Of a DNA stretch of 11,379 bases, positions 1 to 6,303 are shown one piece after another (position 1 is the first letter of the stretch; every line of letters starts with the position of its first letter). Origin of the DNA: an uncultured Rhodospirillales bacterium (GTDB lineage Bacteria > Pseudomonadota > Alphaproteobacteria > Rhodospirillales > 2-02-FULL-58-16). Location: positions 1-11,379 of the forward strand of contig CAJXGZ010000044.1 of assembly GCA_913053795.1 (NCBI GenBank). The letters are read 5' to 3'. A program made the translations under genes and the position numbers. The notes under the pieces are model-generated. The model was given only the letters and a program-made list of their open reading frames with translations, had not been told where the DNA came from and searched no databases.

Positions 1-611
1 TCGCGGTTGACAATGACATTGCCGCCGAAGGAAGCCTGGAAGCGGCTGCCGGCAATGCGCGGATCGGCAAACGCTCCGCCCAACGAGAACGTGTCCTGCC
101 TGAGCACGAACAGGGCGCTGACGGCGTCGCGTGTGCCAAGCAGGTTGATCTCGCTCGGCTGCAGTACGAGGTAGTCGAGCGTGCCGGTCGACACGCCGAC
201 ATCGCTGTTCAACCTCAGGCTCCACACGTCCTTGGTGATGACAAGCACGCGCACGCGGTCGGGCCGACTGCCACGCAGCGGAATGATAAGCACCAGCGAT
301 AGCTGCGGGAGATCCCGGAGATTGCGCGCCGATTCATCGATACGGTCCTGGCGGTAGCGCTGTCCCTCGTCGAAGAGTAGCTCGCGGCGGATGACCCGCT
401 TTCGCGTGGTGACGTGGAAGACGTTGAAGAACTCCGGGACCGGATCGGTCTCATCGAACACATCGAGCGGTACGATGTCGATCTGCTCGACGAGCTTGCC
501 GTCGGGATGGTGATCGATGCGCCCGTGGTTCCGGTCGAGCACGCGGCGAAGCATCTGGCGCTCGTACGCCGAGTATGCCGGCTGTGCGGCAGACAGCACG
601 GCGGGCACCAC
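1..611 (-). CDS. BamA/TamA-like POTRA outer-membrane protein, partial
   Basis: Reading leftward from the GTG at 611 there is an open frame that runs off the window edge. It gives about 203 residues, starting VVPAVLSAAQPAYSAYERQ. The middle holds a POTRA-like segment (FFNVFHVTTRKRVIRRELLF, then DEGQRYRQDRIDESARNLRD). After it comes strand-rich sequence (RVRVLVITKDVWSLRLNSDV and LVLQPSEINLLGTRDAVSAL) that looks like the start of a beta barrel. Proteins of this family sit in the outer membrane and act in protein insertion or as Omp85-type surface antigens. The barrel lies mostly outside the window. The frame that encodes the mature protein has no good signal peptide. One appears in another frame beginning at ATG 667 (MLSGRRASTSLAISLALVAW), so one base missing or two extra near 600-620 would restore a normal exported precursor of 667..1. 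The family call rests on motif resemblance only. Confidence 0.6.
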   Translation of the reverse strand, partial: MVPAVLSAAQPAYSAYERQMLRRVLDRNHGRIDHHPDGKLVEQIDIVPLDVFDETDPVPEFFNVFHVTTRKRVIRRELLFDEGQRYRQDRIDESARNLRDLPQLSLVLIIPLRGSRPDRVRVLVITKDVWSLRLNSDVGVSTGTLDYLVLQPSEINLLGTRDAVSALFVLRQDTFSLGGAFADPRIAGSRFQASFGGNVIVNR

Positions 612-792
612 GCAACCAGGGCCAGGCTGATTGCCAAGCTCGTCGATGCACGGCGACCGGACAGCATGGAACCCGGGAAAGCGGAAGAGTACAGGTGATA
701 GCAGGCCTGGTCGACCCGTTGGAGAGCGACGCAGCCAGCGCGAAGCTGTGCCATGATGACGGCCCGCGCCAGCGGAGACACTCCTTCACCGT

Positions 793-1273
793 ATGCCCTC
801 ATCGCGCGTCGTGACATGGCTGGCCATCGCTGCCGGCGGCCTGATCGGTGCCGCGGCGGCCCTGATGGCATCGACAGGGTCCCGGAGCAGGCCGCCCGGA
901 CCCACGAGCGAAGTACCGTTCACTCCCGCTGCGTCACCGGGATCGACGCCAGCCCTGCCCGCTCAGCCGGAAATCCGCGACGCGGATCGACGCTTGCTTA
1001 CAGACCGCGACGGCTTATCGGCAGGGGCGGGGCGTGAAGGCCGAGCCGAGCCAGGCCCGACTGTACGAGCACCGGGCCCTCGAGCTGTCGATCGACCTGT
1101 GCGAGGAGCGACACGCTGACGCCTGCTACGCGCTGGCCTACATGTACGAGCGCGGTATCGCGGTCGAGCGCAACCCGAAGCAGGTCGCCGGGTTGCTCGC
1201 GCACGTGCGAATGCTGTGTCATCTCGGATCGGTGCCGATCTGCGCGCGCCTGCCCCCGGCGGCCGCGCCCTGA
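793..1273 (+). pseudogene. Membrane-anchored Sel1-repeat protein, apparently frameshifted
   Basis: Two overlapping frames seem to make up one protein. The first, from ATG 793, gives a short N-terminus with one hydrophobic helix (VVTWLAIAAGGLIGAAAALM) and then a Pro/Ser/Thr-rich linker (PGPTSEVPFTPAASPGSTPA). The second frame, open from 815 and ending at the stop 1271-1273, encodes Sel1-like repeats: a first unit with YRQGRGVKAEPSQARLYEHR and a second with ADACYALAYMYERGIAVERN, followed by a Cys-containing tail. Sel1 repeats are alpha-helical protein-interaction modules, often in periplasmic or envelope proteins. The switch from first to second frame falls about 975-992, where one extra base would explain it. 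Beyond the switch the first frame turns into Arg/Gly/Pro-rich, shadow-like sequence, and before it the second frame carries no recognisable domain. This could be a sequencing error or real decay. The start is uncertain, because the nearest GGAG (774-777) is too far from ATG 793. Confidence 0.5.
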
Positions 1274-1314
1274 TGCCTCACCACGCCACCCCATCCATGA
1301 TCTAGACTCCCCGG

Positions 1315-2211
1315 GTGCAGGTCCACCCCACCCGCGCCGCGATCGACCTGGCGTTCGCCGGCATCGCGACCGTCGCGATCGGAATCATCGCCCAACAGGC
1401 TGCCGTCGTCGCCTGGGGCGGGGCGCTGGCCTATACGTTCCAGATATATTTTGATTTTTCCGGGTACTCCGACATGGCCGTGGGTCTTGCGCGCATATTC
1501 GGCGTACGGCTGCCGGTAAACTTTTTTTCGCCCTACAGGACCACCAGCATTATTGATTTCTGGCGGCGCTGGCACATGACGTTGAGCCGGTTTTTGATGG
1601 ATTACCTCTACATTCCCCTCGGCGGCAACCGGTTGGGTCCTTTCAGGCGGTACGCCAACATCATGGTCACCATGTTGCTGGGCGGGCTTTGGCACGGGGC
1701 GGCTTGGACCTTCGTCGTTTGGGGCGGGTTGCATGGAGTCTACCTATTGATCAATCACGCTTGGCGGGCGGCGCGCCGCTTTCTTGGCTGGAGTCCGTCC
1801 GCCAGCAGCGTTTATGGACGGGCGCTGTCGTGGTTGCTCACCTTTCTCTCCATCGTCGCCGCCTGGGTGTTTTTCCGCGCTGAAAGCTTCACCTCGGCCC
1901 TTGTCATTCTCAAGAGCATGGCCGGACTCAACGATTTTTTCACTGCTCAGGACATGGCGCCCCTCAAAAGCCGTCAGGCGCGCTGGATCGCGGGGCTCTT
2001 AGTCGTTGTCGTCTTCGCTCCCAACACCTACGAGATCATGGCCCGCTACAAACCCGTGCTTGGCGCCCCGGCCAGATCGGCGTGGCGTTGGACCGCCAAA
2101 ATTATTCAATGGCGGCCGACGCGGATTTGGGCGTTATTGAGCGCGATCATGGCTGTTATCGCGGTGCTGGGGCTGACGCGGGTCACCGAATTTCTTTATT
2201 TCCAGTTTTGA
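1315..2211 (+). CDS. MBOAT O-acyltransferase (AlgI-like), C-terminal part fused to a foreign leader
   Basis: The product resembles the C-terminal half of AlgI-type membrane-bound O-acyltransferases, which pass acyl groups across the inner membrane to exported polysaccharides. Hallmarks in the 298-residue frame are YTFQIYFDFSGYSDMAVGLA (about 40-59), DFWRRWHMTLSRFLMDYLYI with PLGGNR (about 81-106), and GGLWHGAAWTFVVWGGLHG (about 123-141), which carries the two conserved histidines (127 and 140). Family members are usually about 450-520 residues, so roughly the first 170-200 residues, several helices, are missing. The first 35 or so residues (HPTRAAIDLAFAGIATVAIG) do not look like MBOAT sequence and have the base style of the upstream region. 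The frame opens at GTG 1315 without a clear ribosome site. The next gene follows within 12 bases of the stop, which fits co-transcription. The family call is firm, but the 5' structure is not a normal full-length gene. Confidence 0.82.
   Translation: MQVHPTRAAIDLAFAGIATVAIGIIAQQAAVVAWGGALAYTFQIYFDFSGYSDMAVGLARIFGVRLPVNFFSPYRTTSIIDFWRRWHMTLSRFLMDYLYIPLGGNRLGPFRRYANIMVTMLLGGLWHGAAWTFVVWGGLHGVYLLINHAWRAARRFLGWSPSASSVYGRALSWLLTFLSIVAAWVFFRAESFTSALVILKSMAGLNDFFTAQDMAPLKSRQARWIAGLLVVVVFAPNTYEIMARYKPVLGAPARSAWRWTAKIIQWRPTRIWALLSAIMAVIAVLGLTRVTEFLYFQF
1395..1440. other. Probable chimeric junction inside the MBOAT frame
   Basis: Left of this stretch codons end almost entirely in G or C, and the encoded residues read like the short N-terminal hairpin of another membrane protein. 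To the right the first AT-rich codons appear (tatacgttccagatatattt from 1431) and the sequence becomes diagnostic MBOAT. The phrase AWGGALA is compatible with either parent, so a shared GC-rich stretch around 1415-1430 could have served as the crossover or false overlap. The exact point cannot be fixed by eye. Confidence 0.5.
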
Positions 2212-2223
2212 GTATTGCTTGAG

Positions 2224-3495
2224 ATGCCAGAATTTCACCGCTATTTACGCATTTTTTTCCTTACCGCGGCTTCGTTGTTGGGATTGGCCGCGTCCGTTGT
2301 CTTTTTTGTTGACCCCTTCGGCGTTTATCAAAGCCCAAAGATCGCCGGGTTCAACAAGATCAAGCCTGAAATCGCCAAACACGAAAGCCTCGCCAAGGCG
2401 TATCTGGTTCGCGCCTACAAGCCCGCGGGCCTTGTGATCGGCACATCGAGGAGCGACTTCGGCCTTGATCCGGCGCACCCCGGCTGGGCCGCTTCCGCGC
2501 AACCCGTCTACAACTCAAGCATCTCCGGCGGCGGTATTTACGAGGCCATGCGTTATTTTCAGCACGCCCTGGCGGCGTCCGAAATCAAGCAGGTTATCCT
2601 GTCCCTCGACATGTCCATGTTCAGCCGCAGCAAGTCCACGCCAGGCGGCGTCAAGAGCGTCGCGCCGGGATTCTCGGAAGAGCGCCTGCTGAGCGCGGCG
2701 TCGGGACAGCGGCGGGCGGTGAGCGATTTAGAGCTTTGGAAGATGCTGTTGTCTTTCGACGCCCTCAACGCGGCCCGCAACACCCTGGGCCATCAGAATG
2801 ACCTCAGCGCGCAAATTTATTTGGACAACGGCCTTACCTATTGGCGCGACGCGGCGACCTGGCTTCGCACCAAGGAAAGCCACCATGCGCAGTTCGGCTA
2901 CATGGAGCGTATGTTCGCCAACAAGGTGTGGTGGCCCGATACGGAGCAACGTTGGAAGTTCGATGATCCCACCGACCCGCAGCCGTCGCTGGAGCTATTT
3001 CGCGCCATCGTCAAGCTCGCCCACGCCGGGAACATCGATCTTCGCATCATCATCTCGCCCGCCCACGCGCGCATGTGGGAAGTGCTTAAAGCGGCCGGGC
3101 TTTGGCGGCAATGGGGGTTCTGGAAGCGGGCGCTGTTGGGCGTCCTTATGGCCGAAGCCAAGACCGCAAACGCCACGCCGTTTCCCTTGTGGGATTTTTC
3201 GGGCCACAACTCGATCACCACCGAGGACTTCCCTCCGTTGGCAAGCAAGCGGACCATGCGCTGGTACTGGGATGGATCCCATTACACGAAGGAAGCCGGC
3301 GATCTGATCCTTGACCGCATTTTCGGCCATAATGAGCCGGGCCGCCGGGTTCCCGATGACTTCGGGGTCCTCTTGACGCCCGATAACATCGAGGCGCATC
3401 TCGCCGCCCTTGGCGCCCAGCGGGAAGCCTACGCCCTGCGCCATCCCCGCGCCGTCAATGAAGCGCATAATCGTCGCGTGAAATCGAGCAGGTAG
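2224..3495 (+). CDS. SGNH-like membrane-anchored partner of the MBOAT acyltransferase (AlgJ/AlgX/DltD type)
   Basis: This is a 423-residue protein with one N-terminal membrane segment (about 8-29, ending FFVDPFG), so the bulk should face the periplasm. An SGNH-like active site can be traced. GLVIGTSRSDFGLDP (about 69-83) holds the GxSR-type serine at 75. A hydrophobic strand QVILSLDMSMF follows at about 123-133, and WYWDGSHYTKEAG (about 347-359) supplies the C-terminal Asp350/His353 pair. Proteins of this type take the acyl group delivered by the MBOAT partner and put it on a polysaccharide or teichoic-acid-like acceptor. The gene starts 12 bases after the MBOAT stop, which supports a two-gene operon. 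I chose ATG 2224; a TTG at 2215 in the same frame would add three residues, and neither has a strong ribosome site. Which polymer is modified cannot be told, since no polymerase or export genes are in view. Confidence 0.72.
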   Translation: MPEFHRYLRIFFLTAASLLGLAASVVFFVDPFGVYQSPKIAGFNKIKPEIAKHESLAKAYLVRAYKPAGLVIGTSRSDFGLDPAHPGWAASAQPVYNSSISGGGIYEAMRYFQHALAASEIKQVILSLDMSMFSRSKSTPGGVKSVAPGFSEERLLSAASGQRRAVSDLELWKMLLSFDALNAARNTLGHQNDLSAQIYLDNGLTYWRDAATWLRTKESHHAQFGYMERMFANKVWWPDTEQRWKFDDPTDPQPSLELFRAIVKLAHAGNIDLRIIISPAHARMWEVLKAAGLWRQWGFWKRALLGVLMAEAKTANATPFPLWDFSGHNSITTEDFPPLASKRTMRWYWDGSHYTKEAGDLILDRIFGHNEPGRRVPDDFGVLLTPDNIEAHLAALGAQREAYALRHPRAVNEAHNRRVKSSR

Positions 3496-3541
3496 AAGAA
3501 ACGGACGCGAAGGCGCCCGGCGTAAAAAGAGGCTTATGCCG

Positions 3542-3580
3542 TGTTTCAGGTGTGGTTAAGGTTGCGTGGGGCTATATTAT
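3542..3580 (+). promoter_or_regulatory. Candidate PhoP-box-like direct repeat and -10 element upstream of the PepSY gene
   Basis: TGTTTC (3542-3547), a 5-base spacer and TGGTTA (3553-3558) form a direct repeat with an 11-base period. Each half is one base off the TGTTTA half site known for PhoP-type regulators. AT-rich -10-like hexamers follow, TATATT (3573-3578) or TATTAT (3575-3580), 14-16 bases downstream. No good -35 hexamer is visible, as is usual at promoters where the regulator substitutes for it. The match is suggestive only. It is of interest because a PhoP-family regulator is encoded two genes on. The rest of 3496-3663 shows no gene or clear terminator. Confidence 0.3.
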
Positions 3581-3663
3581 AGGTTGGCTGGCGAGAGAGG
3601 CTTGTTTTGTTTATATATAAATCCACCGCGGCGATGCCCGCTGAGGCGATGCCCACTGGGCCG

Positions 3664-3990
3664 ATGAGAGAAAATAGATGGCTTTCTCCTTGGGGAAGGC
3701 TGTTTATTTTTTTTCTCCTGCTGTTCAGCCTTGCCGCCGGCGCTGATGACGGAAACGATGAGCATCGCGGTCCCAAGGATATGTTCCTGGCGGCCTCAAT
3801 GGACGAATTGATCGCGCGCATTCAATCGAAGTACGAAGGAAGCATTCTCAAGGTTGAGCTGAAATCCCCTGAAAATGCGCCCGGCTGGCGCTATAAAGTG
3901 AAGATGCTGCCCTCGACCGGAAACGTCTTAATGCTTGAATACGATGCGGAAACACTGGAATTGCTCCGGGTAAAAGGCGATAAGCACTAG
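3664..3990 (+). CDS. Exported PepSY-domain protein
   Basis: The 108-residue protein starts with a clear signal peptide (MRENRW, then WGRLFIFFLLLFSLAAGADD). A single PepSY-like domain fills the rest, with the helix FLAASMDELIARIQSKYEG followed by strands WRYKVKMLPSTGNVLMLEYD and a closing TLELLRVKG. PepSY domains are small periplasmic or extracytoplasmic modules, some of which inhibit peptidases or modulate envelope sensors. In-frame ATGs also occur at 3634 and 3649; 3664 was chosen because it gives a normal signal-peptide length with a basic n-region. A TTG at 3607 is open too, but its leader is poor. The gene lies 94 bases before a PhoP-type regulator/kinase pair in the same direction. Small PepSY proteins often neighbour such pairs, so a role in tuning the kinase is plausible but unproven. 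Confidence 0.75.
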   Translation: MRENRWLSPWGRLFIFFLLLFSLAAGADDGNDEHRGPKDMFLAASMDELIARIQSKYEGSILKVELKSPENAPGWRYKVKMLPSTGNVLMLEYDAETLELLRVKGDKH

Positions 3991-3997
3991 AACGACG

Positions 3998-4041
3998 GCG
4001 GCCAGGGAGGGGCCAGGGCGGGGCCAGGGCGGGGCCAGGAG
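3998..4041 (+). repeat. Four tandem 11-base G-rich units (consensus GGGGCCAGGGC)
   Basis: Units lie at 3998-4008 (GCGGCCAGGGA), 4009-4019 and 4020-4030 (both GGGGCCAGGGC) and 4031-4041 (GGGGCCAGGAG). They sit in the 94-base gap between the PepSY gene and the response regulator, followed by another GGGG at 4043-4046. Evenly spaced runs of three or four G on the plus strand could fold as a G-quadruplex in DNA or in the transcript ahead of the regulator's start. This is a local tandem repeat, not a CRISPR-like array. Confidence 0.8.
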
Positions 4042-4084
4042 CGGGGAAAGTTACTGGAAAAAGTTGATTAATTAAGGTCCTGTC

Positions 4085-4765
4085 ATGCGGATTCTCGTGG
4101 TTGAAGACGATCAGCAGGTCGCCAAGCAAGTCGCGTCATCGCTTAAGCATGCGGGCTATGTCACCGATGTGGCCCATGACGGCGAGGAAGGCCATTTCCT
4201 TGGCGATACGGAAACCTACGACGCCGTTGTTCTTGATCTCGGCCTTCCCATCATGAACGGCTTGAGCGTTCTCGAGCAATGGCGCCGCGACGGCCGCCAA
4301 ATGCCCGTCCTTATTCTTTCCGCCCGCGACACCTGGCGCGAGAAGGTGGCCGGACTTCGCGCCGGCGCCGATGATTATCTGGCCAAGCCTTTCGAGCCCG
4401 AGGAAATGCTGGCCAGGGTGGAGACCTTGATCCGCCGCGCCACCGGCAACATCAATCCGGTGCTCGAGTGCGGCCCCATTACATTGGACAAATCCATCAA
4501 TCGCATCTCGCTGAACGGCGTTCCGGAGAAGCTGACGGACTTTGAGTTCAGGATGATGTCATACATGATGCATCATCAGCGGCGGGTGATCTCCAAGACG
4601 GAGTTTATCGATCATATTTACGCCCAGGATTTTGACCGCGACTCCAACACAATCGAAGTCCTCATCAGCAGGCTGAGAAAGAAGTTCGGAAGCGATTTCA
4701 TCAAGACTTACAGAGGACAAGGTTATTGCCTTTCCGACCCGGAAAATGCCCCGCAAGACTCCTAA
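4085..4765 (+). CDS. OmpR/PhoP-family response regulator
   Basis: The 226-residue protein has a full receiver domain (about 1-118) and a winged-helix DNA-binding domain (about 126-218). Seen directly are the acidic pocket Asp8/Asp9, the phosphoacceptor Asp51 in VVLDLGLP, Ser79 in LILSARD and Lys101 in YLAKPFEP. The effector part carries LTDFEFRMMSYMMHH and the recognition-helix region SNTIEVLISRLRKKFG, followed by the wing YRGQGYCL. This is the pattern of PhoP/QseB-type regulators that bind direct repeats as dimers. The start at ATG 4085 is supported by AAGG (4074-4077), seven bases upstream. The 3' end overlaps the kinase gene by 20 bases, so the two are translationally coupled. The specific stimulus and gene name are not determined, and the DNA upstream holds the G-rich repeat. 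Confidence 0.93.
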   Translation: MRILVVEDDQQVAKQVASSLKHAGYVTDVAHDGEEGHFLGDTETYDAVVLDLGLPIMNGLSVLEQWRRDGRQMPVLILSARDTWREKVAGLRAGADDYLAKPFEPEEMLARVETLIRRATGNINPVLECGPITLDKSINRISLNGVPEKLTDFEFRMMSYMMHHQRRVISKTEFIDHIYAQDFDRDSNTIEVLISRLRKKFGSDFIKTYRGQGYCLSDPENAPQDS

Positions 4766-6092
4766 CAAGACCCTTCGCCTTCGCTTGATTGTCACGTCCA
4801 TCCTTTGGGTCGTCGTCACGCTCTTCACGGCGGGTTTTTTGTTGGTCTATTTGTTCCAGAGCCATATAGAGCGAAGCTTCGACCGCTTGCTGTCCAGCAA
4901 CCTGGACGAACTGGTGGCGGCGAGCGAAATTGACGTCACCGGCTCCGTCAATCTGCCTTGGCGGCCCGCCGATCCCAGATTCAACCGCCCCCACTCGGGA
5001 TGGTACTGGCATATTATTCTGGAGGGGAGGGTGGTCGCCAAATCCATATCCTTCTGGGGCGCCGCCCTTACCATTAAGGAGCCCAAGCAAAGCGGCCGGG
5101 CGCAAATCCAGGAAATCACCGGGCCCAGAAACGTCCGCTTGCGGGCCCTTGTTCAAAAAATCAGGTTCCCCGGCGACGACCGGGCCTTCACCTTCGTTGT
5201 CGCCGGTCCGGCGTCGGATATCGAGCGCGACGTTTGGGCCTTCGCGGGGACCGTCATCTCCACCCTGTCCTTTCTTGGAATCAGCCTTTTCGGCGTCGTC
5301 ATCTTTCAGGTCAGCTTCGGACTCAAGCCCTTGCGCTCCATTCGCAAGGCCCTTTCCGACATTCGAACCGGCAGGTCCAGCAAGTTGACGGGCGCCTTTC
5401 CCATGGAAGTGCAGCCCGTCATATCCGAACTCAACGACCTGCTGAGCTACAACGCCGCCTTGTTGGACCGGGCGCGGACCCAGGTCGGGAACTTGGCCCA
5501 CTCCCTTAAGAACCCGCTTACGGTCATCGGCAACGAGGCCCGGGAGGTCAAAGGGAGGCGCGGCGCCCTCATTCGCAAGCAATTGCAAAGCGTAAATGAA
5601 AATATTGACCGCTACCTATCCCGCGCCCGCATCTCCGGGGCCAGCGTCCTTGGAACGCGCACCGGCGCCCTTGAGGTTTTGAAGGACCTGAAATTCTCCA
5701 TGAACCTTCTCTACAAGGACCGTGATTTGAATATTCAGGTGGCGGATTTTGAAAATTTGAGTTTCCAAGGCGACGCCCAGGACTTCGAAGAGATGCTTGG
5801 CAATATTATGGACAACGCCTGCAAATGGTCCCGTGGCGCCGTCTCGGTAAAGGCGGAGCTTGATAACGGCCGGCTTCGCATTTCAGTTGAAGACGACGGT
5901 CCCGGAATTCCAGAGGAGATGCGCGCGGAAGTGTTGAAGCGCGGGCTGCGCATGGATGAAAAAATGCCGGGAACCGGCCTTGGCCTCGGCATCGCCCGCG
6001 ATATCGCCGAGCTTTACCGGGGCTCCTTGGAATTGGGGCGGTCTTCCCTTGGCGGGCTTTCCGTTAAACTCACTTTGCCCGCCGCTCAATAA
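4746..6092 (+). CDS. PhoQ-like sensor histidine kinase
   Basis: The 448-residue kinase has two membrane helices (about 13-36 and 166-190) framing a periplasmic sensor region of about 130 residues. A HAMP-like linker follows (about 191-243). The H-box QVGNLAHSLKNPLTVI carries the phosphorylated His252. The catalytic part shows the N-box NIMDNACKWS (about 353-362), EDDGPGIP (about 382-389) and GTGLGLGIARDIAELYRG (about 409-426). The AHSLKNPL form of the H-box and the NACKWS form of the N-box are typical of PhoQ-like kinases, which sense cations, pH or peptides in the periplasm. Its ATG at 4746 lies inside the regulator's last codons, so it should be made together with its partner. The periplasmic part has aromatic and basic residues (RFNRPHSGWYWHIILEGRVV), and I see no long acidic patch of the kind used for magnesium sensing. 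The ligand is unknown. Confidence 0.92.
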   Translation: MPRKTPNKTLRLRLIVTSILWVVVTLFTAGFLLVYLFQSHIERSFDRLLSSNLDELVAASEIDVTGSVNLPWRPADPRFNRPHSGWYWHIILEGRVVAKSISFWGAALTIKEPKQSGRAQIQEITGPRNVRLRALVQKIRFPGDDRAFTFVVAGPASDIERDVWAFAGTVISTLSFLGISLFGVVIFQVSFGLKPLRSIRKALSDIRTGRSSKLTGAFPMEVQPVISELNDLLSYNAALLDRARTQVGNLAHSLKNPLTVIGNEAREVKGRRGALIRKQLQSVNENIDRYLSRARISGASVLGTRTGALEVLKDLKFSMNLLYKDRDLNIQVADFENLSFQGDAQDFEEMLGNIMDNACKWSRGAVSVKAELDNGRLRISVEDDGPGIPEEMRAEVLKRGLRMDEKMPGTGLGLGIARDIAELYRGSLELGRSSLGGLSVKLTLPAAQ

Positions 6093-6220
6093 TAGATAGA
6101 TAAAATTTTGATAAAATTTTAATAAAATTAATACTAAATAAAATAATTATGACGAATACCAAAAAAATGTTAATATTCATATAAAGATAGACAAATAAAT
6201 TAAATAAAATAAACACTAAA
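6093..6220. other. Strongly AT-rich intergenic tract with repeated A-runs
   Basis: About 128 bases between the kinase stop and the CRP-like palindrome consist largely of A and T, unlike all flanking genes. Near-repeats of GATAAAATTTT and AATAAAATTAAT lie at the start, and AATAAAT/AATAAAATAA motifs recur to the end. Such A-tract DNA is often bent, and it can act as an upstream activating element or a binding site for nucleoid proteins. No gene and no clear hairpin terminator for the kinase gene are visible here. Confidence 0.6.
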
Positions 6221-6236
6221 CGTGATCTCCATCACG
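6221..6236. promoter_or_regulatory. CRP-type operator palindrome CGTGATCTCCATCACG
   Basis: The site is a perfect dyad with half sites GTGA and TCAC separated by six bases, the architecture of CRP-family sites (TGTGA-N6-TCACA). The symmetry nearly extends outward (AA before, GTT after). Its centre, 6228.5, is 41.5 bases upstream of position 6270, the start predicted from the extended -10 at 6255-6263. This is the class II activator position. The convergent neighbour encodes a regulator whose recognition helix has the residues known to read GTGA. A hairpin function in RNA is possible but less likely, since the stem is only six pairs. Confidence 0.68.
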
Positions 6237-6254
6237 GTTCGATGCCTTATCTTT

Positions 6255-6263
6255 TGCTATTCT
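6255..6263 (+). promoter_or_regulatory. Predicted extended -10 element (TGcTATTCT) of the FecR-RTX gene
   Basis: TGC immediately precedes the hexamer TATTCT (6258-6263), giving an extended -10. The expected transcription start is near 6270, leaving a leader of about 34 bases. No -35 hexamer is evident at the right spacing, consistent with a promoter that depends on the activator site just upstream. The start site is a prediction from spacing only. Confidence 0.45.
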
Positions 6264-6292
6264 GATAGTACCAGAATGGAAAATTAAGTGCC

Positions 6293-6297
6293 GGAGG
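6293..6297 (+). promoter_or_regulatory. Shine-Dalgarno site fixing a GTG start
   Basis: GGAGG sits six bases before the GTG at 6304, an ideal spacing, and this decides the start of the long frame. An ATG at 6302 overlaps that GTG but is out of frame and stops after ten codons (6302-6334), so the long protein must use GTG unless a base has been miscalled. Confidence 0.7.
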
Positions 6298-6303
6298 TTA
6301 GAT

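Noticed and set aside
215..871. Long minus-strand open frame rich in Ser and Arg.
   Set aside because: Composition is that of a shadow frame; the POTRA-like protein lies in the neighbouring frame on the same strand. Only its early part (from 667) may matter, as a displaced signal peptide.
1294..1320. Restriction-site-rich stretch (TCTAGA, then CCCCGGGTGCAG) recalling a cloning polylinker.
   Set aside because: Only short pieces resemble a polylinker and the order of sites is not that of a common vector; chance in GC-rich DNA is enough.
3496..3535. Possible terminator after the SGNH-like gene (ACGC...GCGT followed by AAAAAG).
   Set aside because: The stem is only four pairs and the following run is A, not T, on the coding strand.
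3998..4041. CRISPR-like array.
   Set aside because: Units are directly adjacent with no spacers and only 11 bases long.
4701..5588. 295-codon minus-strand open frame opposite the kinase gene.
   Set aside because: Low-complexity Gly/Asp/Arg-rich sequence with no motif; the plus-strand kinase has all family motifs.
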